From Thermodesulfovibrionia bacterium (GTDB lineage Bacteria > Nitrospirota > Thermodesulfovibrionia > UBA6902): 39,265 bases of DNA. Numbering within the stretch: position 1 is the first letter of the stretch; every line of letters starts with the position of its first letter. Location: NCBI GenBank assembly GCA_945788685.1, contig CALZMZ010000018.1, positions 1 through 39,265 on the forward strand, given 5' to 3'. Positions 28,193 through 37,718 of this stretch are shown here, piece by piece. Made by a program: the position numbers and the translations under genes. A model generated the notes under the pieces. That model was not told where the DNA came from. It worked only from the letters and a program-made list of their open reading frames with translations, and searched no databases.

Positions 28193-30313
28193 ATGAATAT
28201 TAGTCAGCACCATTTAGTCGCTTTGCTGATTTCATCTGCTTCAATCTTAGTGTTGGCCCTTTTTGTTCTTTTTAAAGATCCCCGCAGGTATGTAAACAGG
28301 ATTTTTACTTTTTATTCCGTCTGTATTGTTCTGTGGAGCTTGGGGCAGGCTTACCTGATCAGTTCCACCGACCCTGTCGATATTAGTATTGCTGCTGTTT
28401 TACTTATTGCAGGAGCCATTTTAATTGCACCGGCCTTTGTCCATTTTGTATATTCATTACTTAAGCCTGATAATCCAGGAAACAGTCTGCTGACTGCACT
28501 ATATTCAGTCAGCATCATTTTTGTTGTTGCAACTGCATCTTCTTACATGCAAACGGGCCATCCTTCGGCTGAATTCAACATCAGCAGTTATCTTTTTTTT
28601 CCCTTGATTCTTTTCTGGACAGGATGCGTTGTTTACGCATTTAGTCAGTTGTTCAAGGCATATGTTCGCGCATCAGGCTTGCGAAGAATACAGCTGAAAT
28701 TCCTGATAACAGGATCTCTTATTGGATACAGTGGCGGGATGACGAACGTGCTGGCGGTTCTGGTGCCTGATATTACCCATATTAACCCGTTTGCTACATA
28801 TGCTGTTCCTGTCTATGGAGGTATCACAGCATATGCTATCTTCCGCTATCGTCTTATGGGCATCAACATTCCTTTGAAAAGGGGTATGGCATATTCTTTT
28901 TCAGCAGGTCTTCTTATGGGACTATTTGTAATCCTTGTTTTAACCGTAACAAATGCACTGTCAGTTTATACGCAGGTTGATTCTATTAAAATAAATTTAT
29001 TATCAGCAATTGTAATAGCCTTTCTTTTTAATCCTCTCAGGAACCGGTTCCAGATATTAATCGATAAAATATTTTATAAGAAAACGTACGATTATTATTC
29101 TATCCTTCAGAAAATCAGTTCCAGACTTTCTTCAATGTTTGACCTTCAGGAGATCTGTGACTTCATCGGAAATGAGGTCTGTACCGTCATGGGCCTCAGG
29201 AACATTTATGTGCTGTCATACGTTCCGGAAACAGGATACAGGGTTATTAGCAGAACCTCCATGAAACCCTCAATAAGACAGGGATACAAAGTTGGCAGTG
29301 ACAATAATGTTCATGAGCTGGATCTTGATCAGTCACTGGACATAGTAAGATACTATCTTAATTCCAGAGAAATTATTATTAAAGATGAGCTTTCCGGTCT
29401 GGAAAAAGATATTAAACCTGAACAGATAGAGTGCATAAACAGCACATTCAGGCTTTTTAACGGAGAGGTAATAGTCCCGGTACTGGTAGACCACAAACCC
29501 TCCTTTCTTCTGATGATCGGCGAGAAAATGTCCTGCGATATTTTTACAAGTGAGGATATTTCTTTGCTGGCCACCATATCAGAGCAAATGGCCATTGCCG
29601 TAAAGCATTCTGAGTTATATAAAGACAAGATACATTCAGAAAGACTGGCATCGATCGGTATGATGTCCGCTACTTTTGCACACGAAATCAGAAACCCTCT
29701 CACCTCACTGAAAACTTTTGCCCAGCTCATGCCCGAAAAATATAATGACAGAGAGTTCAGGAACACCTTTTCAAAAATCGTTGAAGGAGAGATCGAAAAA
29801 ATCGATGGACTTATCAAGGATTTACTCGATTTTTCCATACATAAGCAGGCATCACGCATGAACAATTTCAACCTTGTGTCTCTCGTAGATGAGACGGTTG
29901 AATATGTTAAGGGGAAAGCTCCCTATAATTTGGAAAAGATAACCGTGCAAAAAAAATATGATGACAACGAGATCCTCCTGACAGGTGATGCATCCAAACT
30001 TAACCAGGCGTTTGTAAACATAATAACCAATGGATATCAGTCAATGAACGGCAAAGGTCAGTTAACCGTAGATATTAATCCAAAAGGGAGAAATGTGGAA
30101 GTAATCATAACCGATACCGGAGAAGGCATTGAGCCGGATAGTATGTCAAAAATATTTGATCCTTTTGTGACAACCAAGGAGCTGGGAGTAGGTCTTGGGC
30201 TGGCCATCAGCAAGCGCATTATTGAAGACCATAATGGAGAGTTAAATGTTATAAGTTCTGTATCTGAAGGCACGAGCTTTACCATCACTCTCCCTGTACA
30301 GAACGGGTCATAA
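28193..30313 (+). CDS. membrane sensor histidine kinase (N-terminal 7TM-like, GAF-like, HisKA, HATPase)
   Basis: Multi-TM N-terminus; FAHEIRNPLTSLKTFAQL; NIITNGYQSM N-box; DTGEGIEPDSMSKIFDPFVTTKELGVGLGLAISKRIIEDHNG. Confidence 0.92.
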   Translation: MNISQHHLVALLISSASILVLALFVLFKDPRRYVNRIFTFYSVCIVLWSLGQAYLISSTDPVDISIAAVLLIAGAILIAPAFVHFVYSLLKPDNPGNSLLTALYSVSIIFVVATASSYMQTGHPSAEFNISSYLFFPLILFWTGCVVYAFSQLFKAYVRASGLRRIQLKFLITGSLIGYSGGMTNVLAVLVPDITHINPFATYAVPVYGGITAYAIFRYRLMGINIPLKRGMAYSFSAGLLMGLFVILVLTVTNALSVYTQVDSIKINLLSAIVIAFLFNPLRNRFQILIDKIFYKKTYDYYSILQKISSRLSSMFDLQEICDFIGNEVCTVMGLRNIYVLSYVPETGYRVISRTSMKPSIRQGYKVGSDNNVHELDLDQSLDIVRYYLNSREIIIKDELSGLEKDIKPEQIECINSTFRLFNGEVIVPVLVDHKPSFLLMIGEKMSCDIFTSEDISLLATISEQMAIAVKHSELYKDKIHSERLASIGMMSATFAHEIRNPLTSLKTFAQLMPEKYNDREFRNTFSKIVEGEIEKIDGLIKDLLDFSIHKQASRMNNFNLVSLVDETVEYVKGKAPYNLEKITVQKKYDDNEILLTGDASKLNQAFVNIITNGYQSMNGKGQLTVDINPKGRNVEVIITDTGEGIEPDSMSKIFDPFVTTKELGVGLGLAISKRIIEDHNGELNVISSVSEGTSFTITLPVQNGS

Positions 30314-30393
30314 ATATTATAATATATAACTAACCCCGGATTAAGGCTGGATGTCTGTCTGGTTTTTATCATACTGGTTGTGAAAGATACATC

Positions 30394-32334
30394 ATGGAGT
30401 TACTGGCATTACTGAGCAACAATGAAAAATTAATTCTTGCAGTGGATACAGACAGCCTTGCACTGTCTGAGCAAAGGGAATTCCTGGAGCGATTTGACGA
30501 TGGCATGGCCCTTATTATTACTCATGAAGATACGGGGAGTCATGTTCAGAGTCTGCCGGATAGTGTTATCGGACATATTTCAGAAAAGGCCACACCGGAT
30601 GAATTTCTTAATGCTGTTGATGTTGCACTTGAAAAACAAAAACTTAAACGCAGGCTGGAATTATTAAAGCACTCAGACAGAACCGTTGCCAGCTCATATG
30701 ATCAGGGTTTTCATTCAGAAAAACCGGACAGGTCAACGGGTTTCATTGAACCACTGACTGCCGGTAAACTGGTTAATGAAAAAATCATAGTAAACTTCGC
30801 AAGGATGTTGACCGCCAGTTTTGACATGAGAAAGCTCCTTGAAACTTTCATGGATTCAGTAATGGAAATAGCCAGGGTAAGCAGAATGTCAGTACTGCTT
30901 AAGAACAAACAGGGATTTTATGTCAAAACTCAACACGGCCTTGATCCCTATATTGCCGATAATATAATCATCTCCCGGGACAGCGCCCTTGCTTCCTGGC
31001 TGGCAAAGACAGGACGTATCATTCACAAGCCTTTAAGTTTTATAGATAATTCCGCTGTTGATATTAAGAGTGATATGGAGGCCCTGCAATGCATGGTATC
31101 ATTCCCCATGATGTACAAGGGGAAGTTAATAGGAATATTTAATATAGACAGCAAGGTTACTGAAGATCCATTTCATAAGGAAGAACTGGAAATGATCTAT
31201 GTGTTATGTAATTATCTTGGTGCCGCTGTCAAGGACATAGACGTCTATCATCAGATGTGGTACCAGAAGGAGTTTACAAAAAACATATTATTGAGCATGA
31301 ACAGCGGAATGGTTGCAATAGACAAAGATGAGAAAATTACTTTTTTTAATAACCAGGCCTCAGAAATCCTTCACATTGATTCTGAAAGAATGTCAGGGAA
31401 AGATGTCAGGGCCCTGCCCTATCCTTTGGGAGACATTCTTTTGCGGACCATGGTGGCAGGCACATCATATAACAGGCACGAAGTGGAAATGGGCCGCGGT
31501 GGACTTTTTCTTGGCATTAACAGTTACAGGTTACAGGATGAGCACCAGGTCCCGACAGGGGCCGGGATAATTTTTTCCGACATCTCTGATTCAAAGAAGC
31601 TGGCTGAACAGAATAACAGGTCTGCAAGGCTGGATGCGGTCAATAACCTTGTGGCGAAAATTGCTCATGAAGTTAGAAATCCTCTTACATCCATACAGAC
31701 ATACATACAACTTCTGAGTGATAAGCTTACCGATGATGATCTTAACAATTTCTATCTCTCAACTGTCAAGGACTCAATTAATAAACTCACCGGTTTAATT
31801 GATAAACTGGTGACCTTCTCAAGTTCACAAAACTACAACATGAAGTATTATGATATTAGTGTCTTTATCAATGATTCTTTTGATTTTCTATCAAAAAACC
31901 TTCCCATGTCTCACAGGTTGTCCAGGATAGTAATAGATAAGCCCCTGTTTATCAATGTCGATAAGAGACAGATGATAAAAGCGATCTACTATTTAATTTC
32001 AAGCATCATTGATATGACACCAGAGGGGAACCTGATCCGGTTAGGTACGTATGGTACTAAACCGGATGATCATTTCGTTGAAATATCTATTGAATTCAGC
32101 AATACTGGTAAAGCCATAAAAGACAAAAAAGCATTGTTAAAACCATTGCTTGATATTGAACATCTGGGAACTGAACTGAATATACCGATCAGTCATAAAA
32201 TTATTGAAGCACATGACGGCAGTCTTGATATACGGTCATTTGATAATATAAATTCATTTATCATCAAGCTGCCTCTGGTTGAGAATAAAAACGTGCAGGT
32301 TCCTTCTGAAGGAGGACGGGCAAGTGGACAATAG
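30394..32334 (+). CDS. GAF-PAS histidine-kinase-like protein with degenerate ATPase domain
   Basis: IAHEVRNPLTSIQTYIQLLSDKL H-box; GAF region DMRKLLETFMDSVMEIARVSRMSVLL; PAS region LLSMNSGMVAIDKDEKITFFNNQASEIL; ATPase lacks N-box Asn and DxGxG/GxGLG motifs. Confidence 0.82.
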   Translation: MELLALLSNNEKLILAVDTDSLALSEQREFLERFDDGMALIITHEDTGSHVQSLPDSVIGHISEKATPDEFLNAVDVALEKQKLKRRLELLKHSDRTVASSYDQGFHSEKPDRSTGFIEPLTAGKLVNEKIIVNFARMLTASFDMRKLLETFMDSVMEIARVSRMSVLLKNKQGFYVKTQHGLDPYIADNIIISRDSALASWLAKTGRIIHKPLSFIDNSAVDIKSDMEALQCMVSFPMMYKGKLIGIFNIDSKVTEDPFHKEELEMIYVLCNYLGAAVKDIDVYHQMWYQKEFTKNILLSMNSGMVAIDKDEKITFFNNQASEILHIDSERMSGKDVRALPYPLGDILLRTMVAGTSYNRHEVEMGRGGLFLGINSYRLQDEHQVPTGAGIIFSDISDSKKLAEQNNRSARLDAVNNLVAKIAHEVRNPLTSIQTYIQLLSDKLTDDDLNNFYLSTVKDSINKLTGLIDKLVTFSSSQNYNMKYYDISVFINDSFDFLSKNLPMSHRLSRIVIDKPLFINVDKRQMIKAIYYLISSIIDMTPEGNLIRLGTYGTKPDDHFVEISIEFSNTGKAIKDKKALLKPLLDIEHLGTELNIPISHKIIEAHDGSLDIRSFDNINSFIIKLPLVENKNVQVPSEGGRASGQ

Positions 32335-33346
32335 CGATAAAATTCTTGTTATTGATGATGAACTCGCTCCGCGAGAATCAATACGTATGGTATTGAAGGA
32401 CAACTATAATGTTTTGACCGCTTCAGGTGCAGCGGAAGGTCTGGATATAATGGTTAAGGACCCTGTTGATCTGGTAGTTATGGATATAAAAATGCCAAAA
32501 ATGGATGGAATAACTGCATTGCAGCAGATCAAGAGCATACATCCTGATACTGAGGTTATTCTGCTTACCGCATATGCAAGTCTGGAAACTGCGAGGGACG
32601 CTATCCGCTTTGGTGCTTTTGACTACCTTATTAAACCTTTTGATAAGGATGATGTCCTGATGATCGTTGAGAAGGGACTTGAAAAGAGACGCACCAATGC
32701 CGGACTCAAACTGGAAAGAGATAAACTGCTGGACAAAACATCCAGACTGGAAAGTCAGATCAGTGAGGCCCGGTCAAATATAATGAATTATTATGATGGG
32801 ACTGTTAAGGCCCTGATCTACACTATTGACGCCAAAGACCACTATACATTTAATCATTCCAACAGGGTTGCTGCGCTGGCATCAGCCATGGCTAAAGTAA
32901 TGGGTGTTCCCCAGCATACGATTAAGGGACTTGAGCATGCTGCCTCGATTCACGATATAGGGAAAATTGGTATTGAGGAAAGCATTCTCAGAAAGAAAGG
33001 ACGTCTCACACCTGAAGAATATGCAGAAGTGAAAAACCATCCTGCAATCGGGGCAAGGATAGTAAAGTCAGTTCCATTTCTGGAAGAAGCTGTTCCGGTT
33101 ATTCTGTATCATCATGAACGATATGATGGTACCGGATATCCTGAAGGGTTCAAAAAATCCCAGATCCCTCTTTCAGCCAGAATTGTTCTTGTTGCTGACG
33201 CGGTAGATGCAATGATGAGTGACAGGCCATATAGAAATGCACTTCCTGTAGAACAGGTTATGAGTGAACTCTTGCACTACTCCGGCACCCAGTTTGATCC
33301 GGAAATTACAAGCATTATTTTAAACGGTGATGTTCCTCTTCAGTAA
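32324..33346 (+). CDS. response regulator with HD-GYP domain (c-di-GMP phosphodiesterase-like)
   Basis: ILVIDDELAPRESIRMVL...LVVMDIKMPKMDGI...LLTAYAS...YLIKPF receiver; HDIGKIGI...HHERYDGTGYPEG; GGAGG RBS before GTG start. Confidence 0.93.
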   Translation: MDNSDKILVIDDELAPRESIRMVLKDNYNVLTASGAAEGLDIMVKDPVDLVVMDIKMPKMDGITALQQIKSIHPDTEVILLTAYASLETARDAIRFGAFDYLIKPFDKDDVLMIVEKGLEKRRTNAGLKLERDKLLDKTSRLESQISEARSNIMNYYDGTVKALIYTIDAKDHYTFNHSNRVAALASAMAKVMGVPQHTIKGLEHAASIHDIGKIGIEESILRKKGRLTPEEYAEVKNHPAIGARIVKSVPFLEEAVPVILYHHERYDGTGYPEGFKKSQIPLSARIVLVADAVDAMMSDRPYRNALPVEQVMSELLHYSGTQFDPEITSIILNGDVPLQ

Positions 33347-33421
33347 CTGAATAAATCCGGGGCATTCTTGCTGTTTATCAGACTCTCACGCACCAATCTT
33401 ATCTTTCCCGTTCAGAAATGC

Positions 33422-35569
33422 CTAATTTAACATACTGATGGCCTGATAATACTTCTGATTATTTATTGTGGTATTATAAAAATACTCACGCAAAACTGTA
33501 TGAAAGGGGTGGTCTATTTTTTGCGCAAGTTCCTTCCTTATATTCTTGCTTGTTTCCTTGTACGCGGGTAACTCAGCCAGTAATTTTTCAGCTTCTTCCA
33601 GATTTACAATGTCCTCTTTTACACGCTTCAGGGCTGAAATAAACTGTTCACTGCCTTTATCTCCTCGCTCTCCATCATCCGGACTTAACTCTTGAATTAA
33701 TTCATCCAGCCTGGATTTCAGGTCCGGATCATCATGCTGAAGGTTTGCCTTCACATCGTTGAAGTAACTGCCGCTTTCATCATTAATACTGTTCAGCCTG
33801 GACTGGATATCTTCCCTGACAATTTTGGCTCCATTGCCCTGGACAAAAATCAATGTATTGGCTCTCATTATTAAATTGGGTATTTCTCTCTGCAGGTCAT
33901 GCATTGATGTCATTAATGAATCCGGAATTTCTCCGTATTTCCACGGCTGCGCAAATTCACTATCCTTCAGCCTCTGTGCAATAGGAAAAACATACTTGAC
34001 ATATAGTCCCGGCTTCCCCATCTCATTTACCGTATGGGCCAATTCCATAACTGCATCCGGATTAAAAGGGAATATCTCCACGTACTGTAACAGACTGTTA
34101 AATGCTCGATTATAATTGGCCATTCCTTTGCTGTAAGGTGCCAGTCTGCTATTCAGGCTGGAATACTTGGCGGCAGCCTCAGCAGCATTGAAATAGGCAT
34201 TATCAGGAATTATGTCAATATATCCATTTTTCTGGTAATTCTCAAAAAACTCCAGATATTGAAGTAATGCTGCCTCGGTCTTGATGACCTTGTCCGAGTA
34301 ATCCCGGATGTCCGCCTCAGCAATTCCCTTTTCATAATAATATGCACTCCATAATGACAGTTCAACAACCGAGCTCCAGATACTGTGCATAGCAGACAAA
34401 TAATCATTCCGATTCGCAAAGCCATGTTTGCCCCACTGGTCTACCCTGATTTCAGAATCCGCCAGCTGATCATATAGTGAAATGGCCTTTTCAATAGTAA
34501 GGTTTCCGTTTGTTGCTGATAACATTGAGAATATACTGTCCTTCCTGATGTCCTTTGGTTCGGGCAATCGTGAATAAGCAAAACTTATCAGGTCAAGATA
34601 ATCACTCAGAACAGCTGCCTGTCCCTGACTGGTCTTTGCTGATTCATAAGCAAGGTTGTAATAGATGTTGGAATTCGTGTAAGCCTCTCCTGCTTTTTCT
34701 GACGGACCCTCGTCATTAAGGGCTTTTTGTGTTTCAAAACGATACTGTTCAGCTTCAAGGAAAATTACCGTATAAAAAAGGTTATTTGAGTCTGATTTAG
34801 GTCCTGACATGCGATTGACTATTGTATTTACTGTATCTGAGTACCCGTTCTCAAGAGAAAGTCTGTCCTGCAACGCACGAATGACCACCCCAAGAGAACC
34901 TATGTTACGCAGTTTGCACTGAATAATCGCCTTGGTTATAACCAGATTGGCAATATTTTCATACAGGTAGGGCAAGCTATACGCGAATTCCTTCATGGAT
35001 ACAGGGGTAGAGGGAACTTTCAGTACAGCATTTTCCTCTTCATGGGGCAGCACAATATTAAGCCAGATTTTAAAAATATTTTTTACGAACTTTCCGGTCG
35101 CAACATCCATATCAAGTCCTTCATCTGCAATAGCATCATAGGTATGAATAAAGTGATACCAGAAACCAATATCAGACTTCTCAATCTTTCCTTTAAGCAG
35201 TTCAATAACCCTGATAGCCTCATTTAATCTGATCCTGTCCCCGCTTGCAAGATACAGTAACAAGTCAGCAACTGCCAGACGTTTGTATCTGTATTCGTGA
35301 TATGGAAATCTGCTGTTTTCGTTTAGGACCTCACCGGTATTATCAGGTGTACCAAAGAGTGTATTGTTCCATTTATCAGCATATTGCGAGAGACTCTCAC
35401 CAAATTCCTTTTCCTGATCACTGATCCAGGACGTAAGTTCATCCTCATCCCAATAGGTCAGTTCATAGGCATGGTCAAGGTATACATCCCATTTTGACTG
35501 ATCATTATCAGTTTGAGCACACACATGACTACTGATTAACAGTAATAAAACAATTATTATTTTCTTCAT
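33422..35569 (-). CDS. secreted TPR/alpha-helical repeat-like protein of unknown function
   Basis: 715 aa; signal peptide MKKIIIVLLLLISSHVCAQ; long helical, weakly TPR-like; ATGA overlap with upstream TonB-like gene. Confidence 0.65.
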   Translation of the reverse strand: MKKIIIVLLLLISSHVCAQTDNDQSKWDVYLDHAYELTYWDEDELTSWISDQEKEFGESLSQYADKWNNTLFGTPDNTGEVLNENSRFPYHEYRYKRLAVADLLLYLASGDRIRLNEAIRVIELLKGKIEKSDIGFWYHFIHTYDAIADEGLDMDVATGKFVKNIFKIWLNIVLPHEEENAVLKVPSTPVSMKEFAYSLPYLYENIANLVITKAIIQCKLRNIGSLGVVIRALQDRLSLENGYSDTVNTIVNRMSGPKSDSNNLFYTVIFLEAEQYRFETQKALNDEGPSEKAGEAYTNSNIYYNLAYESAKTSQGQAAVLSDYLDLISFAYSRLPEPKDIRKDSIFSMLSATNGNLTIEKAISLYDQLADSEIRVDQWGKHGFANRNDYLSAMHSIWSSVVELSLWSAYYYEKGIAEADIRDYSDKVIKTEAALLQYLEFFENYQKNGYIDIIPDNAYFNAAEAAAKYSSLNSRLAPYSKGMANYNRAFNSLLQYVEIFPFNPDAVMELAHTVNEMGKPGLYVKYVFPIAQRLKDSEFAQPWKYGEIPDSLMTSMHDLQREIPNLIMRANTLIFVQGNGAKIVREDIQSRLNSINDESGSYFNDVKANLQHDDPDLKSRLDELIQELSPDDGERGDKGSEQFISALKRVKEDIVNLEEAEKLLAELPAYKETSKNIRKELAQKIDHPFHTVLREYFYNTTINNQKYYQAISMLN

Positions 35570-36861
35570 AATTCATTCCTTTCAAAAGTCAGACAGTTTA
35601 AAGCATGTTTCAGCTCTTCACAGCGATTGGACAGCTTCCTGCCAGCATGGGGAAGTATCTTCATGTCAAAAGAAGCGAATCTGGATGTACCCATAAACAT
35701 GAATTCACCCACTCCTTTACGATAACATCCCATATTGTCTCCAATTACATTTAATATTTTTTTCTTAAGCGTCCGCTCATCAAGCGCATTTGAACAGACA
35801 TGTAACTCATCAAGGGGAATTCCCTTTATCATGAGTTGTGACGTATTAATTTCTTCTTTAACATTTTTCTCATCGGCAATTTCCGTATTTTCCATAAATT
35901 GTTCTTTCTCAAGGTCATCACTGATCTTTCTTCTTTGGGGACTGGCCGCGGAAACACGTCTTTCAATAGACGGCACATCTGCATCTCCGGCCATTTGAGA
36001 AAGACCGTTATCGCCGGTAAAATCAGTTCCGGGATACTCAACAACATCTTCCTCAGACAGATCATTTTCAGATTCATCTGTAACCGGTTCATGCGATCTG
36101 GCAATAGCATACTGACTTCCATCAACTATTTCTCTTTCTTCTTCCTCATATATAGAATCCCTGGTCGCATTTTCCAGGGGAACATTGTCTGCTTCTACGT
36201 TTCTATCGCTTCTGGCTATCATGTGCTGATCATCAATGTGGTTCCCTGTTCGATTAAAGGACTGGTCTCTTACCCCTTTTTCTATATTTTTATGTTCTTT
36301 TTTTTGCGCAACTTCTTTGGCTGTGATCATTCCAATATTTCTTTTGGTATCGGCTTTTGCCATAAATGCTGGTCCTCCACGTGTTTTTTTCAGGGAAAAG
36401 GAACGATCCTGCTCTTTTCTGTGCTGTGGATCCTTTCTTTTAATGACTGCATTATTATTTAAAGATTTATTACTCTTTGCAAGTGGAAGTTCAGATTTTG
36501 ATAACTTCTTGTCGGCTTTATACCTTTTTTTAATACTTTTGCTTTTTATCGTTTTTATAATCTTTTTTGCAGGTTTTGGTTTCTGCACTTTTTTCAGAGG
36601 TTTAGATTTTTTTTCAGGTTTCACAGAGACGACAGGTTTTGTTTTTTTAATTTTTATTGTTTTTGGTTTCTGTTTTTGTTTCTGCACCACTTTAACAGGA
36701 GTCACAAGTTTCACAAAATATTTATCATCAATTTTTTCACGTTGCATATACGGATGGGATATCAGGGCTATGGCCAGGATATGCATTAATGCAGAAGCAA
36801 TCAGAATAATCTGAAAAACAGGTTCAGTTCCTGTCTTCATGATTGCTGAGGGACGATTCAT
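35566..36861 (-). CDS. TonB-like protein: N-terminal TM, Lys/Pro-rich spacer, diverged AgmX/PglI-like C-terminus
   Basis: ILIASALMHILAIALISHPYM TM; KLVTPVKVVQKQKQKPKTIKIKKTKPVVSVKPEKKSKPLKK spacer; tail LDERTLKKKILNVIGDNMGCYRKG...RCEELKHALNCLTFERNEL. Confidence 0.7.
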   Translation of the reverse strand: MNRPSAIMKTGTEPVFQIILIASALMHILAIALISHPYMQREKIDDKYFVKLVTPVKVVQKQKQKPKTIKIKKTKPVVSVKPEKKSKPLKKVQKPKPAKKIIKTIKSKSIKKRYKADKKLSKSELPLAKSNKSLNNNAVIKRKDPQHRKEQDRSFSLKKTRGGPAFMAKADTKRNIGMITAKEVAQKKEHKNIEKGVRDQSFNRTGNHIDDQHMIARSDRNVEADNVPLENATRDSIYEEEEREIVDGSQYAIARSHEPVTDESENDLSEEDVVEYPGTDFTGDNGLSQMAGDADVPSIERRVSAASPQRRKISDDLEKEQFMENTEIADEKNVKEEINTSQLMIKGIPLDELHVCSNALDERTLKKKILNVIGDNMGCYRKGVGEFMFMGTSRFASFDMKILPHAGRKLSNRCEELKHALNCLTFERNEL

Positions 36862-37553
36862 TTCTGATTACACATATAACTGAAATCAGTCATAACTATA
36901 TATGGATTTTCGTCAATCTCCAGTTTCTCACCTGCGACTCCCAGTTTTGCTGTTTCTTCATGATGGTCGGTGCGTTCCAGATCAGTGACTGTATCACAGG
37001 CGCTCTCCATATCATTTAGCTCGTATAGCAGATTTGCTTTGATATATTTAAGCTCTGTTAAGGCTTTTTGGATATAAGGGGAATGACTTTTCTTTCTGGC
37101 ATCCAGAAGAGGATCAATCCGCTTGTCAAGATAATCACGGGCAACCTCATTCAGAATTTCAAGGTCAAGATCCATTTTATTGTTCTTTAAACTACGGGCT
37201 GTAATAAAAAAAGTCTCAAGGTCTTTTCTAGCTGTATTAAGTACAGCATCATTTTCAGTATGAAGCACCACATCGGTTACAGTTTCCAGTGGGCCATGAT
37301 CATGAGACGATGAGCTCATTTTCTTCACATTCCCATCAAAGGGATCATGAGACGATGAGCTCATTTTCTTCTCATTCCCGTCAAAGTGATCACGTACCAA
37401 TAAGGCATAATTAATATCATTAGCAGCAAGTCTGCGCTGATATGCCTTCCTTTGGTTCTCTGGTTTCTCATTTAATAAGTATGACCTGAACTCGTTGTGA
37501 GAGCAGCCAGCGAGAAAAAAAAGCAGCATAATATATGTGATATTTCTTTTCAT
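36858..37553 (-). CDS. lipoprotein with 15-aa tandem repeat, unknown function
   Basis: MKRNITYIMLLFFLAGCSHNEF lipobox; internal DHFDGNEKKMSSSSH / DPFDGNVKKMSSSSH; ATGA overlap with next gene. Confidence 0.75.
   Translation of the reverse strand: MKRNITYIMLLFFLAGCSHNEFRSYLLNEKPENQRKAYQRRLAANDINYALLVRDHFDGNEKKMSSSSHDPFDGNVKKMSSSSHDHGPLETVTDVVLHTENDAVLNTARKDLETFFITARSLKNNKMDLDLEILNEVARDYLDKRIDPLLDARKKSHSPYIQKALTELKYIKANLLYELNDMESACDTVTDLERTDHHEETAKLGVAGEKLEIDENPYIVMTDFSYMCNQK
37298..37387 (-). repeat. 45-bp in-frame tandem repeat (two copies)
   Basis: gatcatgagacgatgagctcattttctt... at 37298 and 37343, offset exactly 45 bp; partial third start gatcacg. Confidence 0.85.
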
Positions 37554-37689
37554 ATGAACCTGCTTTGTATACCGACCTCAATTGTTCTTGAATGCCGTCC
37601 CTGGAAATACAGCATTCATAATATCCAGCACCTGCACATCATTAAAATTAAAGTAATAACTTAATACTCATTATTCGAAATTAGTATAA

Positions 37690-37718
37690 AGTATATGTAA
37701 CAACATATATATTTTCAA
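37690..37718 (-). promoter_or_regulatory. predicted sigma70 promoter for the second envelope operon
   Basis: Reverse strand TTGAAA - 17 nt - TATACT, ~140 nt upstream of the lipoprotein start. Confidence 0.4.

Noticed and set aside
29353-29871. 172-aa minus-strand ORF
   Set aside because: Antisense to the conserved HisKA region of the sensor kinase
35899-36814. Two overlapping plus-strand ORFs (187 and 192 aa)
   Set aside because: Antisense to the Lys-rich TonB-like gene; Phe/Leu-rich sequence is the complement of AAA/AAG codons, not a membrane protein
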